Positions 8,235 to 16,472 of a DNA stretch of 64,000 nt are shown here, in pieces. Within the stretch, counting starts at the first letter, position 1; every line of letters starts with the position of its first letter. A program made the position numbers and the translations under genes. The notes under the pieces were generated by a model. The model searched no databases. It was not told the DNA's origin and worked only from the letters and a program-made list of their open reading frames with translations. The stretch spans positions 55,343 through 119,342 of the forward strand of contig JAUHYW010000003.1 of the NCBI GenBank assembly GCA_030426085.1, in the 5' to 3' direction. This DNA is from a bacterium (lineage in GTDB: Bacteria > Myxococcota_A > Bradymonadia > UBA7976 > UBA1532).

Positions 8235-9362
8235 ATGATGGCCCGCTTCGACACGCTGATCCGGCTGCTGGGGCTGCTGGCGCTGATGGCAGGCTGCGGC
8301 GGCGGGCCGGCGGTGGCGCCCGCCGAGCAGGCGCCGGCGGCGAGGCCGACCGCGGCCGACGGGGCGCCCGATCGGTGCGCGATGACCCCGGCGCCGGGCG
8401 ACCGCTTCCTGGCCGAGTGGGTCTCCCCCGAGGGCGCGGCGGCGCTCGCGGCGCTGCTCGATCGGCGCAAGCCGGCGCCGCCGGGGCTGGCCGGGGTGCT
8501 GCGGGCGTTCTACGCCGAGCACGGCGACGACTACGACCTGTTGATGCTGGTGACCCCCGACGCGGGGGCGTCCCGGGCGATGGGGCGCTTCATCCGGGTC
8601 GGCCCGGTGAACCGCCCCCGGCTGGGGCTGGTGGGGCGGGCCGACGCCGAGCTGCACCCCATCGCGCCCCGCCTCGAGGGGGTGGTGCTGCTGGCGCTGC
8701 CCGAGGGCGAGGGGCACCGCTCGGGGCCGACGCTGCACGAGTCGCTGCATCGCTACGGCCAGTTCCTGCCCCGAGAGGCGGGCTTTCCGCGCAACGGGCA
8801 CTGGGGCTACACCGGGGTGCACGGGCAGCTCGGCGGCTTCGACCCGGCGAGCCTGCGCTGCGTCGAGCCGCCCGACGCCCGGCCGCCGGACTGCGCCGCG
8901 GGCCCCGACGGGCGGTTCGCGGTGTCGATGGATCGCTTCGCGGGCTTCGCCAACGGCGGGGACCGGGTGCCCTACGCGCCGCTCGAGCTGTACCTGATGG
9001 GCCTGATCGCGGCCGATGAGGTGCCCGATCCGATCCCGGTGCTCCGCGGGCCCGAGCCGCAGCCGGCGGCGGACGACGGGCGGCTCGCCTTCACGGTGGA
9101 CGGGGTGGGCGCGATCCGCATGGCCGACGTGCTCGCGGCGACCGGCGGCCCCCGCCCTCCGGCGACCGAGGCCGAGCGCAACCCGCGGGCGGCGTTCTTC
9201 CTGGTGTCGGCGGCGCCGCCGACGGACGACATCCGGGGCGCGGCCGAGGCCTGGGCCCGGGGCCTGGCCGGGGCTCAGCCCGGCTGGCCGACCCACTCCT
9301 ACTGCTCGGCGACCGGCGGCCGGGCCCGGATGGACACCCGGATCACCCCTCGGGCGCCCTGA
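8235..9362 (+). CDS. Lipoprotein with an HExxH motif, candidate zinc metallopeptidase
   Basis: The 375-residue protein has a lipoprotein signal ending ALMAGC (Cys21). The central segment reads TLHESLHRYGQF, so His168-Glu169-x-x-His172 forms an HExxH zinc-binding motif, and a conserved-looking YAPLELYLMGL further on could give a third ligand. It also has FAGFANGG and a C-terminal SYCSATGGR. I cannot assign it to a named peptidase family, so activity is inferred from the motif alone. The start is ATG-ATG at 8235. The gene is divergent from the thioesterase and convergent with the GroES-like gene. Confidence 0.7.
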   Translation: MMARFDTLIRLLGLLALMAGCGGGPAVAPAEQAPAARPTAADGAPDRCAMTPAPGDRFLAEWVSPEGAAALAALLDRRKPAPPGLAGVLRAFYAEHGDDYDLLMLVTPDAGASRAMGRFIRVGPVNRPRLGLVGRADAELHPIAPRLEGVVLLALPEGEGHRSGPTLHESLHRYGQFLPREAGFPRNGHWGYTGVHGQLGGFDPASLRCVEPPDARPPDCAAGPDGRFAVSMDRFAGFANGGDRVPYAPLELYLMGLIAADEVPDPIPVLRGPEPQPAADDGRLAFTVDGVGAIRMADVLAATGGPRPPATEAERNPRAAFFLVSAAPPTDDIRGAAEAWARGLAGAQPGWPTHSYCSATGGRARMDTRITPRAP

Positions 9363-9371
9363 GCCGGCTCA
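9360..9371. terminator. Palindrome containing both convergent stop codons
   Basis: TGAGCCGGCTCA is a perfect 12-base palindrome. Its ends are the TGA stop of the lipoprotein gene and the stop of the GroES-like gene on the other strand. A role in termination is inferred from position only. Confidence 0.3.
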
Positions 9372-9722
9372 TTGCAGGGCGTCGGGCTCGACCTCTTCGA
9401 CGACCGCGTAGACCGACTTCACCTCGAGCAGCCGCAGGTCCTCGTCCCACGGCACCGGCAGCCCGTCCTCCTTCGGGAAGAGCACGTAGGCCCCCAGGGG
9501 CACCCCGCTGACGTTGGCCCCCAGGCTCTTGTCCTCCTCGCCCGGCTCGGCCCGGGCGACCTCGACCACCTCGCCGTAGAGCGCCTGGGCGTTCTTCTCC
9601 TTGACCCCCTGCGGCAGATACAGCCCGGCGTCCGAGCGCTCGTCGAGCTTGACGAGGCGCACCAGCACCCGGGGGCCGAGCGGCTGGATGTAGCGGACGG
9701 GCTTCGGGAGGCGTTCGGCCAT
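9369..9722 (-). CDS. groES: GroES-like co-chaperonin (Cpn10)
   Basis: This 117-residue protein has the Cpn10 fold signatures: an N-terminal IQPLGPRVLVRLVK strand, a mobile loop with AGLYLP (the GroEL-contacting G-x-x-x-P type motif), and a later GEVVEVARAEP strand. It is about 20 residues longer than typical GroES. An acidic insert lies after the second strand and the end is charged (VVEEVEPDALQ). No groEL is adjacent and there is no CIRCE element upstream, so it is probably a secondary copy. The start at 9722 follows AGGAG. The gene is divergent from 9802-10467. Confidence 0.75.
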   Translation of the reverse strand: MAERLPKPVRYIQPLGPRVLVRLVKLDERSDAGLYLPQGVKEKNAQALYGEVVEVARAEPGEEDKSLGANVSGVPLGAYVLFPKEDGLPVPWDEDLRLLEVKSVYAVVEEVEPDALQ

Positions 9723-9801
9723 CGGGTGGGGACTCCTGAGACAAACTCTGTACGCGAGGATACACCTTGCGCTGCGCGCCCCGCCCGACGCATGACGGGG
9801 C

Positions 9802-10467
9802 ATGGCGCGCATCATCCTCACCCTCGTCGGCCCGTGGGACAAGCCCCCCGCGTTCGAGACCCCGTTCGATTTGACCCCGGGGGGGCACGACCCCTCGGTG
9901 ATCGACGACTTCCGCTCCCTCGCCGGAGAGACCGAAGGGCTCTCCGAGGCCGAGTTGAGAGCGATCGCCGACCACCGCAGCACGGTGGTGGCCGATCTCA
10001 GCTTCCAGGGCCCCGGCTCGACCGCCGCGGCGGGTCACGCCGCCCGGCTGATGCAGGTCGCGTTCGACGCCGGCGCCCTCGGGGTGCGGGTCGAGACCGG
10101 GATCAAGGTCTTCGGGCCCGGCATCCGCGGCGAGCTCGAGCCCGACGAGCCCAAGGTGCTGCTGCACCTGCTCGTCGAGGTGCTCATCGACGACGAGGCG
10201 GTCAGCACCGAGGGCATGCAGGCGTTCGACCTGCCCGACATCGTCGTGCCCTACGGCGCGGACGACGCCGAGTCGGCCCAGGCGGTGGCCTTCGCGCTCG
10301 CCGCCCGCATGGTCTGCGACGGCTTCCGGCCGGTGGAGGGCGGGGTCTTCCGGGCCAGCGAGAGCGCGCCGCTCTACGCTGTCGGCCGCATGGGATCGGC
10401 GAGCTGCGACGACCCGTGCCCCTTCGAGAACCCCAACGGGGCCTGGCGCCTCGATCTGAAAGGCTGA
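9802..10467 (+). CDS. Hypothetical protein, possibly DUF4261-like
   Basis: The 221-residue protein is soluble and acidic with no signal peptide. The segment EAVSTEGMQAFDLPDIVVP resembles the 'TeGm..FgLpDiev' portion of DUF4261 proteins as I recall them, which are uncharacterised. Two Cys-rich short segments (ASCDDPCPF) occur near the end. The ATG at 9802 has only a weak GGGG ahead of it. It converges with the 10478-11380 gene, and both stop codons sit in one hairpin. I make no functional claim. Confidence 0.65.
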   Translation: MARIILTLVGPWDKPPAFETPFDLTPGGHDPSVIDDFRSLAGETEGLSEAELRAIADHRSTVVADLSFQGPGSTAAAGHAARLMQVAFDAGALGVRVETGIKVFGPGIRGELEPDEPKVLLHLLVEVLIDDEAVSTEGMQAFDLPDIVVPYGADDAESAQAVAFALAARMVCDGFRPVEGGVFRASESAPLYAVGRMGSASCDDPCPFENPNGAWRLDLKG

Positions 10468-10481
10468 GCACTGCCGCTCAG
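10464..10481. terminator. Hairpin spanning convergent stop codons
   Basis: CTGAGC and GCTCAG form perfect 6-base arms around ACTGCC. The stem includes the TGA of the 9802 gene and the stop of the 10478 gene on the opposite strand. There is no T-tract. Confidence 0.35.
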
Positions 10482-11380
10482 ATCCGCCGCTCGGGGAAGT
10501 CCAGGTAGTACTTGAAGGCCGGGGCCGGCCCCTTGGCGAAACGTACCCCCAGATAGCTCAATACCCGGCGGTCGAGCAGCCGGGCCAGGGCCCGCATCTC
10601 GTCCAGGGCCGGGCGCTGGGCCTCGGTCGGCAGCCCCTCGGCGGCGATGAGCGGATCGGCGTCGGGGTAGTCGATCTTGAAGCCCGGCAGGCGCCGCTCG
10701 GCGGTCAGGTTCAGCGAGGCGAAGAGCGTGGTGTCGGCGTGGCGGGCGAGCAGCGCGTCGTGCACCGGGCGCCAGCGGCTCCAGGCGTCGCCGACGCCGG
10801 CCTGCCCGGCGACGGCCTCCAGCCGGGCGGCGACCGCGGCCCGGGTCTCGTCGGTGACCCACTGCGAGAAGTAGAGCTTGTGGTGCAGCGGCCGGCGGGG
10901 GCGCACCGCGGCCGAGACGAAGTGCACCGTGCGCTTGTCGAGCGCGGCGGCCATGTCGAGCGCGGCGTCGAGCGCGGCGGGCAGCGCCCCGGCCCGGGCG
11001 AGCAGGCTCACCGCGTCGTCGACGTGCGGCCGACGGCGGTAGTAGAAGGCCGCCAGCCGATCGCCCTCGGGGTGCCACTCCAGCTTGAGGAAGGCCCGCT
11101 TGTGCTCGAAGGACCGGGCCAGCCGCAGGTGGTGGCTGCGGGCGTCGGCGTTCATGCCCCACTCGGCGAGCACGCGCGCCGCCCGCGCGGTGAAGTCGGG
11201 GCCCTCGCCCCGCACCATGAAGCCGAACGGGGCCTGCCCCGGGCCCACGATCAGCTCCCCATAGCGGTCCAGCTCGCCGGCGAAGCGCTCGACGGTCCGC
11301 TGCACCTCGAGGGCCACCGCCTCCCCGGCCCGGCGGGCGGCGCGGTCGAGCACCCGCCGGCGGCGTTCGAGGGCGCTCAC
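10478..11380 (-). CDS. Possible ABBA-fold (aromatic prenyltransferase-like) protein
   Basis: The 300-residue protein starts at a GTG that overlaps the TGA of the upstream lipoprotein gene (GTGA), so translation is probably coupled. It appears to be built from about four beta-beta-alpha units, several ending a strand with Lys-x-aromatic or similar: FLKLEW, HHKLYFSQ, GFKIDYPD and AFKYYLDFP. This layout, and the segment KLYFSQWVTDETRAAV followed by a helix, resembles NphB/CloQ-type ABBA prenyltransferases as I remember them. The match is by eye and overall identity looks low. If correct, it would transfer a prenyl group to an aromatic acceptor. It could equally be an unrelated alpha/beta protein. 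Confidence 0.4.
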   Translation of the reverse strand: MSALERRRRVLDRAARRAGEAVALEVQRTVERFAGELDRYGELIVGPGQAPFGFMVRGEGPDFTARAARVLAEWGMNADARSHHLRLARSFEHKRAFLKLEWHPEGDRLAAFYYRRRPHVDDAVSLLARAGALPAALDAALDMAAALDKRTVHFVSAAVRPRRPLHHKLYFSQWVTDETRAAVAARLEAVAGQAGVGDAWSRWRPVHDALLARHADTTLFASLNLTAERRLPGFKIDYPDADPLIAAEGLPTEAQRPALDEMRALARLLDRRVLSYLGVRFAKGPAPAFKYYLDFPERRI

Positions 11381-12063
11381 TGCCGGGCGCGCTTCAACTC
11401 GGCCTTCTCGCCCTCGACGGTGAGGGTGTAGTCGTAGGTGAGCTGCAGCCCGGTGTCGCCGGCCTGCTCGACCATGAAGGTGAGCGTGCGCTTGCCATCG
11501 GCCTGCTTCAGCGCGGGCATCTCGGGCGGGGGGGGGTCCATCTCGGCGAACTCGGGCTCGTAGACGAGCTGATGCCCGACGCCCATCATCCACACGACGC
11601 GCCGGGCGATGTCCGGCGGGGCCAGCTTCTCGGCGACGGCCGCGTCCACCAGCCGGGCGAGGCTGTCGGTGCGCTTCAGCAGCACGATCGGGCCCTCGGT
11701 GGCGGCGAAGCCCCGGATGCGCTTGCCGTCGAACCGCGCCTCCCAGGCCATCAGGGGGCCGGTGCGGTGGGGGTCGAACGACGTATTGGTGGCGTCGGGG
11801 TCGGACGGCTGCACGTCGATGCCGTCGGCCGGCCGCTCGAACGCCTGCGCGACGCCCTTCTGCCAGTGGGCCCGGGCCTCGTGGAACGGCGAAGTCTTCA
11901 TCGGGCTGTCTCCGGGGGCCTTCTCGGGGGCCGCCTTCTCGGCGGCGCTCTTCTCGGTGGGCGCCTTCTCGGCGGGGGCCTTCTCGGGGGTCTGGGAGCA
12001 GCCGAGGGTCGGCGCGCCGAGCAAGGCGATCACGGTCAGGGTGCGCGCGACGGGCAGCCTCAC
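11377..12063 (-). CDS. Lipoprotein overlapping the eCIS-core gene; candidate cognate or immunity protein
   Basis: This 228-residue protein has a signal peptide ending GAPTLGC and then a low-complexity tether of repeated EKAP-type units (residues about 28-50). The mature domain has no motif I recognise; it contains [17 protein letters not shown] and a strand-rich C-terminus. The GTG start at 12063 overlaps the TGA of the upstream eCIS-core gene by three bases, so the two are translationally coupled. A lipidated protein made in step with a likely exported protease could be an immunity or tethering partner. That role is inferred from context only. Confidence 0.7.
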   Translation of the reverse strand: MRLPVARTLTVIALLGAPTLGCSQTPEKAPAEKAPTEKSAAEKAAPEKAPGDSPMKTSPFHEARAHWQKGVAQAFERPADGIDVQPSDPDATNTSFDPHRTGPLMAWEARFDGKRIRGFAATEGPIVLLKRTDSLARLVDAAVAEKLAPPDIARRVVWMMGVGHQLVYEPEFAEMDPPPPEMPALKQADGKRTLTFMVEQAGDTGLQLTYDYTLTVEGEKAELKRARQ

Positions 12064-14405
12064 TTGCTCTGCCCCGTCTGCATGCCGGTGCGGGGGCTGG
12101 TGGTGCCCGCCGCCTGGGCGTCGGTGGGCGACTTGCCCCGGTTGTGCACGTTGTTGGTGATCCAGCTCCGCCAGGTGCTCACCGGCACGAGGCGCCCGAG
12201 CTGATCGTCGGTCACCCCCGGCTGGCCGGCCTCTTCGTAGTAGACGGTGTACACCTCGGCGAAGAACTCGGCCTCAGAGAAGATCGAGTAGGCCCGCACC
12301 CGGTTCGTCTGCACCTGCGCCTTATAGTACTGAAACTGTTTGTAGTAGTGATTGATGGCGAAGTAGTGGTTGTTGTAGCCCCGGACGACCTCCGGGTTCT
12401 GCCAGTAGCCCTTGCCGGCGGCGACGCACGGCTTGGCCGCCTCGATGACCGGCACGTCCTTCGACCAGTACGTGTTGATCGCGTGGGTCGCGGCCAGCCC
12501 GTTGTTGAGCGCGTTGCCCCCGTCGGTCCGCATCTGGGCGACGATGTGGTCCTTGATCTCGGTCTTCTCGTCCTCGCTGATGGTGCTGCCGTCGTTGGTG
12601 TTCCACGGGGTGCCCATCTTGTTGGCCCAGGTGTCGAAGTCGCGCCCCGACCACCAGCCGCCGAGGCCCTGGGTGAAGCCGGTGATCCCGATCTCGGGGT
12701 CGATGGCGTGGGCGATCTCGTGGCGCACGACCGCCTCGAGCCAGTTGACGTCGCGGATGGCGGTGTCGTCGTCGGGCGTGACCCGGGTGCCCCCGGGGTA
12801 GCTCTTGGTCAGGTTGTTGCCGAGGGTGTACTTGCGGGCCCCGGTGTCGATGGCGGCGATCGTGTGCACGTCGGCCGAGGGCCGGGCCCCGACGGCCACC
12901 GTGTCGCCCACGCTGAATACGGCCGGATCCTTGACCCGCAGCTCCTTCTGGCTGCCGGCGGCGGTGACCCGCAGCTCGGTGCCGACGCCGTAGGGCTGGG
13001 TGGCGACGTTCTCCGCGCCTTCCCCGAGGCCGAACTCGCCGTAGTCCGACGAGCCGGTGATGTTGTCCATGTAGCCGCCGCTGCTGTTGGCCACCCGGGT
13101 CAGCGTGCGGAAGACCTGGCTGCGGGCGTCCTGCTCGGGCAGGTTCTTGAGCTGCACATGGCACCGCTGCAGCGTGCCGATGGGCCACTCGGTCGCGACG
13201 TGCTTGGTGCCGGCGGCGTCGGTGCTGTCCTTCTTCTTGAGGTCGACGTTCCAGTAGTGCTGGAAAGCCGCCTTCACCCGGTTCAGGTCGGTGCCGGCGG
13301 TGATCACCGCGTCGCACAGCGTGCGCTGGAGGGTCAGGCCGCCGAAGGCGTCCATCCACGCCTGCACCGGCTCAGCGTCCCGCCGCAGCAGGTCGATCGC
13401 CGCGTCGGTCTGTCCGGCGGTGTTCAGCCGCGAGGCCATGATGCCCCGGGCCCGGGCCTGCTCCTCGGCGTTGAGGTCGTCCATCAGCGCCTGCATCGCG
13501 GCGCTGTCGGCCATGAACGACGTGATCTCGCCGAGGGGCGCGTTGTTGAGCGAGCGCCAGATGAAGTCCTCGTCGGTGCCCCAGCCGGCGATGGCGAGCT
13601 GGATCTTGACGTTGAGCGGGGCCTGGAGCAGCTCGAGCACCCGCTTCATCTCGCTGTGGGTCAGCTCGCCGCGCAGCTCGTCCATCAGCGCGGTGTCGCC
13701 GACCACGCTGCGCAGCTCGGCGGCGGTCGCCTGCCGCAGCCGGTCGTAGATCGCGTCCTCGTCGGTGCCCCAGCCCTCCATGGCCTCGCGCAGGTCGGCC
13801 TTGATCGACGCCCGCTGCACGACCCGCTGCACGCCGCCCCCGCCGCCGCCGCCGGCGAACGGGTCGAGCAGCGACTCGGCTGAGCGGCCCTGCACCACCG
13901 CGTCGGCCACCGCGTCGGCGTTGCGCTCGTAGACGTCGCCCACCTGCCCCACGCCGCCCTTGAGCTGCACCCCGCCCTTCTGCTGCACCGTGTGGGCCGC
14001 CTCGTGGGCCGCGGTGTGCAGGTCGGGGGACTCCTTGAAGGCCACCTGGGGCCCGGCCGAGGTCGTCGTGGCGTAGGCCTTCGCCCCGATGGCGTCGGCC
14101 GCCGCGCCCGCCGAGCCGCCGACGTGGGCCTGCACGTCGCCGACGTCGTGGCGCCCGAACGACGCCTGGATCGCGTCGCCGTGGGGCAGCGATCCGCCGC
14201 CCCCCGAGACGCCCTGCGCCGCGATGTCGGGCACCGAGGCCCCGCCCATCGGGCCCTTGGCCTGCACCGCGCCGAGGGCGGCGGCGACGTCGGCGGCCTG
14301 CTCGGCCCGGGCGGTCTCCCGCTTCTGCACGTCCACCCCGCCGGCCTCGGGGGCCGGGGCGGGGGCGGGCGTGCGCTCGGTGTGGTCGGCGTCGAATCGT
14401 TGCAT
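12060..14405 (-). CDS. eCIS-core (DUF4157) protein with annexin-like repeats and C-terminal HExxH domain
   Basis: The 781-residue protein begins with a disordered Ala/Pro leader. Residues about 72-142 form the eCIS-core/DUF4157 domain ([19 protein letters not shown] ... [13 protein letters not shown]), a module found in proteins associated with extracellular contractile injection systems. Residues about 200-330 carry two annexin-like repeats, each with GWGTDED (about 211 and 274). The C-terminal half is a probable toxin or enzyme domain with [16 protein letters not shown]; His562-Glu563-x-x-His566 is a second zinc site, and Glu in [11 protein letters not shown] near 713 could be the third ligand. 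No sheath, tube or baseplate genes are nearby. The ATG at 14405 follows GGGAG. Confidence 0.85.
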   Translation of the reverse strand: MQRFDADHTERTPAPAPAPEAGGVDVQKRETARAEQAADVAAALGAVQAKGPMGGASVPDIAAQGVSGGGGSLPHGDAIQASFGRHDVGDVQAHVGGSAGAAADAIGAKAYATTTSAGPQVAFKESPDLHTAAHEAAHTVQQKGGVQLKGGVGQVGDVYERNADAVADAVVQGRSAESLLDPFAGGGGGGGVQRVVQRASIKADLREAMEGWGTDEDAIYDRLRQATAAELRSVVGDTALMDELRGELTHSEMKRVLELLQAPLNVKIQLAIAGWGTDEDFIWRSLNNAPLGEITSFMADSAAMQALMDDLNAEEQARARGIMASRLNTAGQTDAAIDLLRRDAEPVQAWMDAFGGLTLQRTLCDAVITAGTDLNRVKAAFQHYWNVDLKKKDSTDAAGTKHVATEWPIGTLQRCHVQLKNLPEQDARSQVFRTLTRVANSSGGYMDNITGSSDYGEFGLGEGAENVATQPYGVGTELRVTAAGSQKELRVKDPAVFSVGDTVAVGARPSADVHTIAAIDTGARKYTLGNNLTKSYPGGTRVTPDDDTAIRDVNWLEAVVRHEIAHAIDPEIGITGFTQGLGGWWSGRDFDTWANKMGTPWNTNDGSTISEDEKTEIKDHIVAQMRTDGGNALNNGLAATHAINTYWSKDVPVIEAAKPCVAAGKGYWQNPEVVRGYNNHYFAINHYYKQFQYYKAQVQTNRVRAYSIFSEAEFFAEVYTVYYEEAGQPGVTDDQLGRLVPVSTWRSWITNNVHNRGKSPTDAQAAGTTSPRTGMQTGQSK

Positions 14406-14472
14406 GGCGGCTCCCTGGGCGGTGGGGGCAGTCTACGGCCCGGCCCGGGGTGCTGTAAACGGGCGCCGGCCA

Positions 14473-16362
14473 TCACGGCGCGCCGGCGGCCTGTCCGTCG
14501 GGCGGGTTGAGCAGCGGGTCGCGCTCGGTCAGCTCGGTCACCGCCCCCGTCGACCGGCGCTCGATGGCCCGCAGCGCCGCCGCCCGGATCGGGGGGTCGT
14601 TCGTCTCCAGGGTCCGGGCGTTCGCCTCGAGCTCCTGCTGCGCCCGCCGGGACAGGTCCTGCCAGCCCTCGGGGCGCACCTTCTCCGGGCCGCCGAACTC
14701 GTCGGTCACGGAGCGGAAGGTCCGGGCCAGCCGGGGGTCGGCGAAGTCGCGGTCGGCCGGGTCGACGACCTGCACGCTGATCGGGCCCGGGGCGTGCACG
14801 TCGGTGTCGAACGAGCGCAGGAACGGGTTGTCGGCGTGCACGAACGCCGGCAGCCACGGCCGCGCGAGGCGGAAGAGCGCGCTGCGCATCAGCCGGCGGC
14901 CGGTGGTCAGGCTGAGCCCGGCGGCGGCTCGCTGGTCCTTCATCCAGCGCCACTGGTCGCCCCAGGTGCCGGCGCGGGCCTCGGGCCACTCCAGCTCGTA
15001 GGCCCGCTCCAGGGCCGGGCGCGACCGGTCGAGGGCCACCGCGTGCCGGGCGTCGAGCTCCTCGCGCCAGGGGTCCGAGGCGGCCCCGAAGTTGAGCGCG
15101 CAGCCTTCGGCGTCGTCCTGGTCGCCGACCACCCGGCCGCAGATCTGGAGGTTGGTGCCCACGATCCAGCTTCGCCAGAACTGCCGGAAGAGCTCGTAGT
15201 CGTCGAAGCTGGCGATGGTGCCGCTGACGATCTTGTCGGTCACCGCGATCTCCTCGAGGAAGGCCCGCTCGAGCGGCGCGAAGCGGCGGTGGTCGAAGTC
15301 GCCGTCTTCGAGGCAGCGGGCGACGACGGGCGCCGCCCGGCAGATGAAGGCGTTGGTCTGGGTCAGCCCGGTGCTGAACAGGGGGTCGACGAAGGCCGCC
15401 GCGTGGGGGGTGAGCACGACCCCCGGCGCGGTGATGGCCCGGCTGCTGAACTGGATGCGATCGGTGCGGATGATCGGCCGGATGGCCTCGGCCCCGCCCA
15501 GGTGCTCGGCGACGGTCGGGAACCGCTGGATGATGCTCTTCCACTCGTCCTCGACCGGGATCGAGCGGTCGAGCGGGAACGCCTGCCGGTCGAGCACGAT
15601 GCCCACGCTGACGACGCCGGTGTCGAACGGGATGACCCAGATCCAGCCCCCCTCGAAGCAGTGGTGCTGGGTCCCCGCGTCGCGGCTGTAGCGGAAGTGG
15701 GCCTCCGGCGGCAGGAGCCCGTCGAGCAGCCGCACGCCGCGGAAGTGGCCGAACATCGCCCGGGTGTCGGTGTGCAGCCGGGGCGCCTCGTCCCGCAGCC
15801 CGAGCAGGCGCCCGAACAGCGCCCCGTGGCCGGTGGCGTCGAAGACCAGCCGGGCCCGCACCTCGCCCGGCCCGTCCGGGCCCTCCACCGTCAGGGTGCC
15901 CACCTCGCCGTCGTGCTCGAAGCCCTTCACCGCGGTGTGGTCCCGGTAGTCGACCCCGTGGTGCTCGAGCCGCGACACCAGGTAGGCGTCGACGTCGGCC
16001 CGCAGCATGTGCACGTCGGGCCCGACGCCGAGGGGGTAGGTCTCGAGCATCGCCTCGTGCCCCCGCGCCAGCGGCGCCCCGGCCCGATGCAGCCCGAACC
16101 AGAACTGGCTCTTGGGGTAGGCGGTGAGGCCCAGGGCCTTGAGCCCGGTGTAGTGGGCGATGTCGCGCAGCTCGGGCAGGTCGTAGGTGTCGGCGAGGTG
16201 GACCCAGTTCATGGTCGAGGCGGGCACGGTCGACTCGCCGATGACGAAGCGGGGGTGGCTGTCCCGCTCGAGCACCAGGACCGAGGCCCCCACCTTGCTG
16301 AGCACCATGGCCAGCGTCGAGCCGGCGATGCCGCTGCCGACGATCACGATGTCGTAGGTCAT
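14473..16362 (-). CDS. Flavin-dependent halogenase-like FAD oxidoreductase
   Basis: The 629-residue protein has the FAD-binding GSGIAG at residues 9-14, the GEST segment at 42-45 and FDATGHG near 174. The motif WIWVIP at 240-245 is the WxWxIP signature that separates flavin-dependent halogenases from monooxygenases. Lys75 and Lys84 are in the region where the catalytic lysine of the family lies. About 100 extra C-terminal residues follow the usual fold. Family members chlorinate or brominate aromatic substrates using FADH2 from a partner reductase, and no reductase is in the window. GGGGGAG precedes the ATG. It is 67 bases upstream of the eCIS-core gene on the same strand. Confidence 0.85.
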   Translation of the reverse strand: MTYDIVIVGSGIAGSTLAMVLSKVGASVLVLERDSHPRFVIGESTVPASTMNWVHLADTYDLPELRDIAHYTGLKALGLTAYPKSQFWFGLHRAGAPLARGHEAMLETYPLGVGPDVHMLRADVDAYLVSRLEHHGVDYRDHTAVKGFEHDGEVGTLTVEGPDGPGEVRARLVFDATGHGALFGRLLGLRDEAPRLHTDTRAMFGHFRGVRLLDGLLPPEAHFRYSRDAGTQHHCFEGGWIWVIPFDTGVVSVGIVLDRQAFPLDRSIPVEDEWKSIIQRFPTVAEHLGGAEAIRPIIRTDRIQFSSRAITAPGVVLTPHAAAFVDPLFSTGLTQTNAFICRAAPVVARCLEDGDFDHRRFAPLERAFLEEIAVTDKIVSGTIASFDDYELFRQFWRSWIVGTNLQICGRVVGDQDDAEGCALNFGAASDPWREELDARHAVALDRSRPALERAYELEWPEARAGTWGDQWRWMKDQRAAAGLSLTTGRRLMRSALFRLARPWLPAFVHADNPFLRSFDTDVHAPGPISVQVVDPADRDFADPRLARTFRSVTDEFGGPEKVRPEGWQDLSRRAQQELEANARTLETNDPPIRAAALRAIERRSTGAVTELTERDPLLNPPDGQAAGAP

Positions 16363-16472
16363 GTCTCCCCCGCAGGCTGCCTCGGCGCTCGCGGCGCCTC
16401 GGCGTTCGGCCCCCGAGATGGCGCCGGGCCACGTATTGACCGGGCGGGGGCAGTTTGGCAGCTTGGGGCATC

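Noticed and set aside
9723..9801. Search for a CIRCE heat-shock element upstream of the GroES-like gene
   Set aside because: No TTAGCACTC-N9-GAGTGCTAA-like repeat is present.
12060..14405. HEAAH in the DUF4157 core taken as the protease site
   Set aside because: An H-E-x-x-H-like pattern is a common feature of the core domain itself and is not by itself evidence of activity; the second HEIAH in the C-terminal domain is the better candidate.
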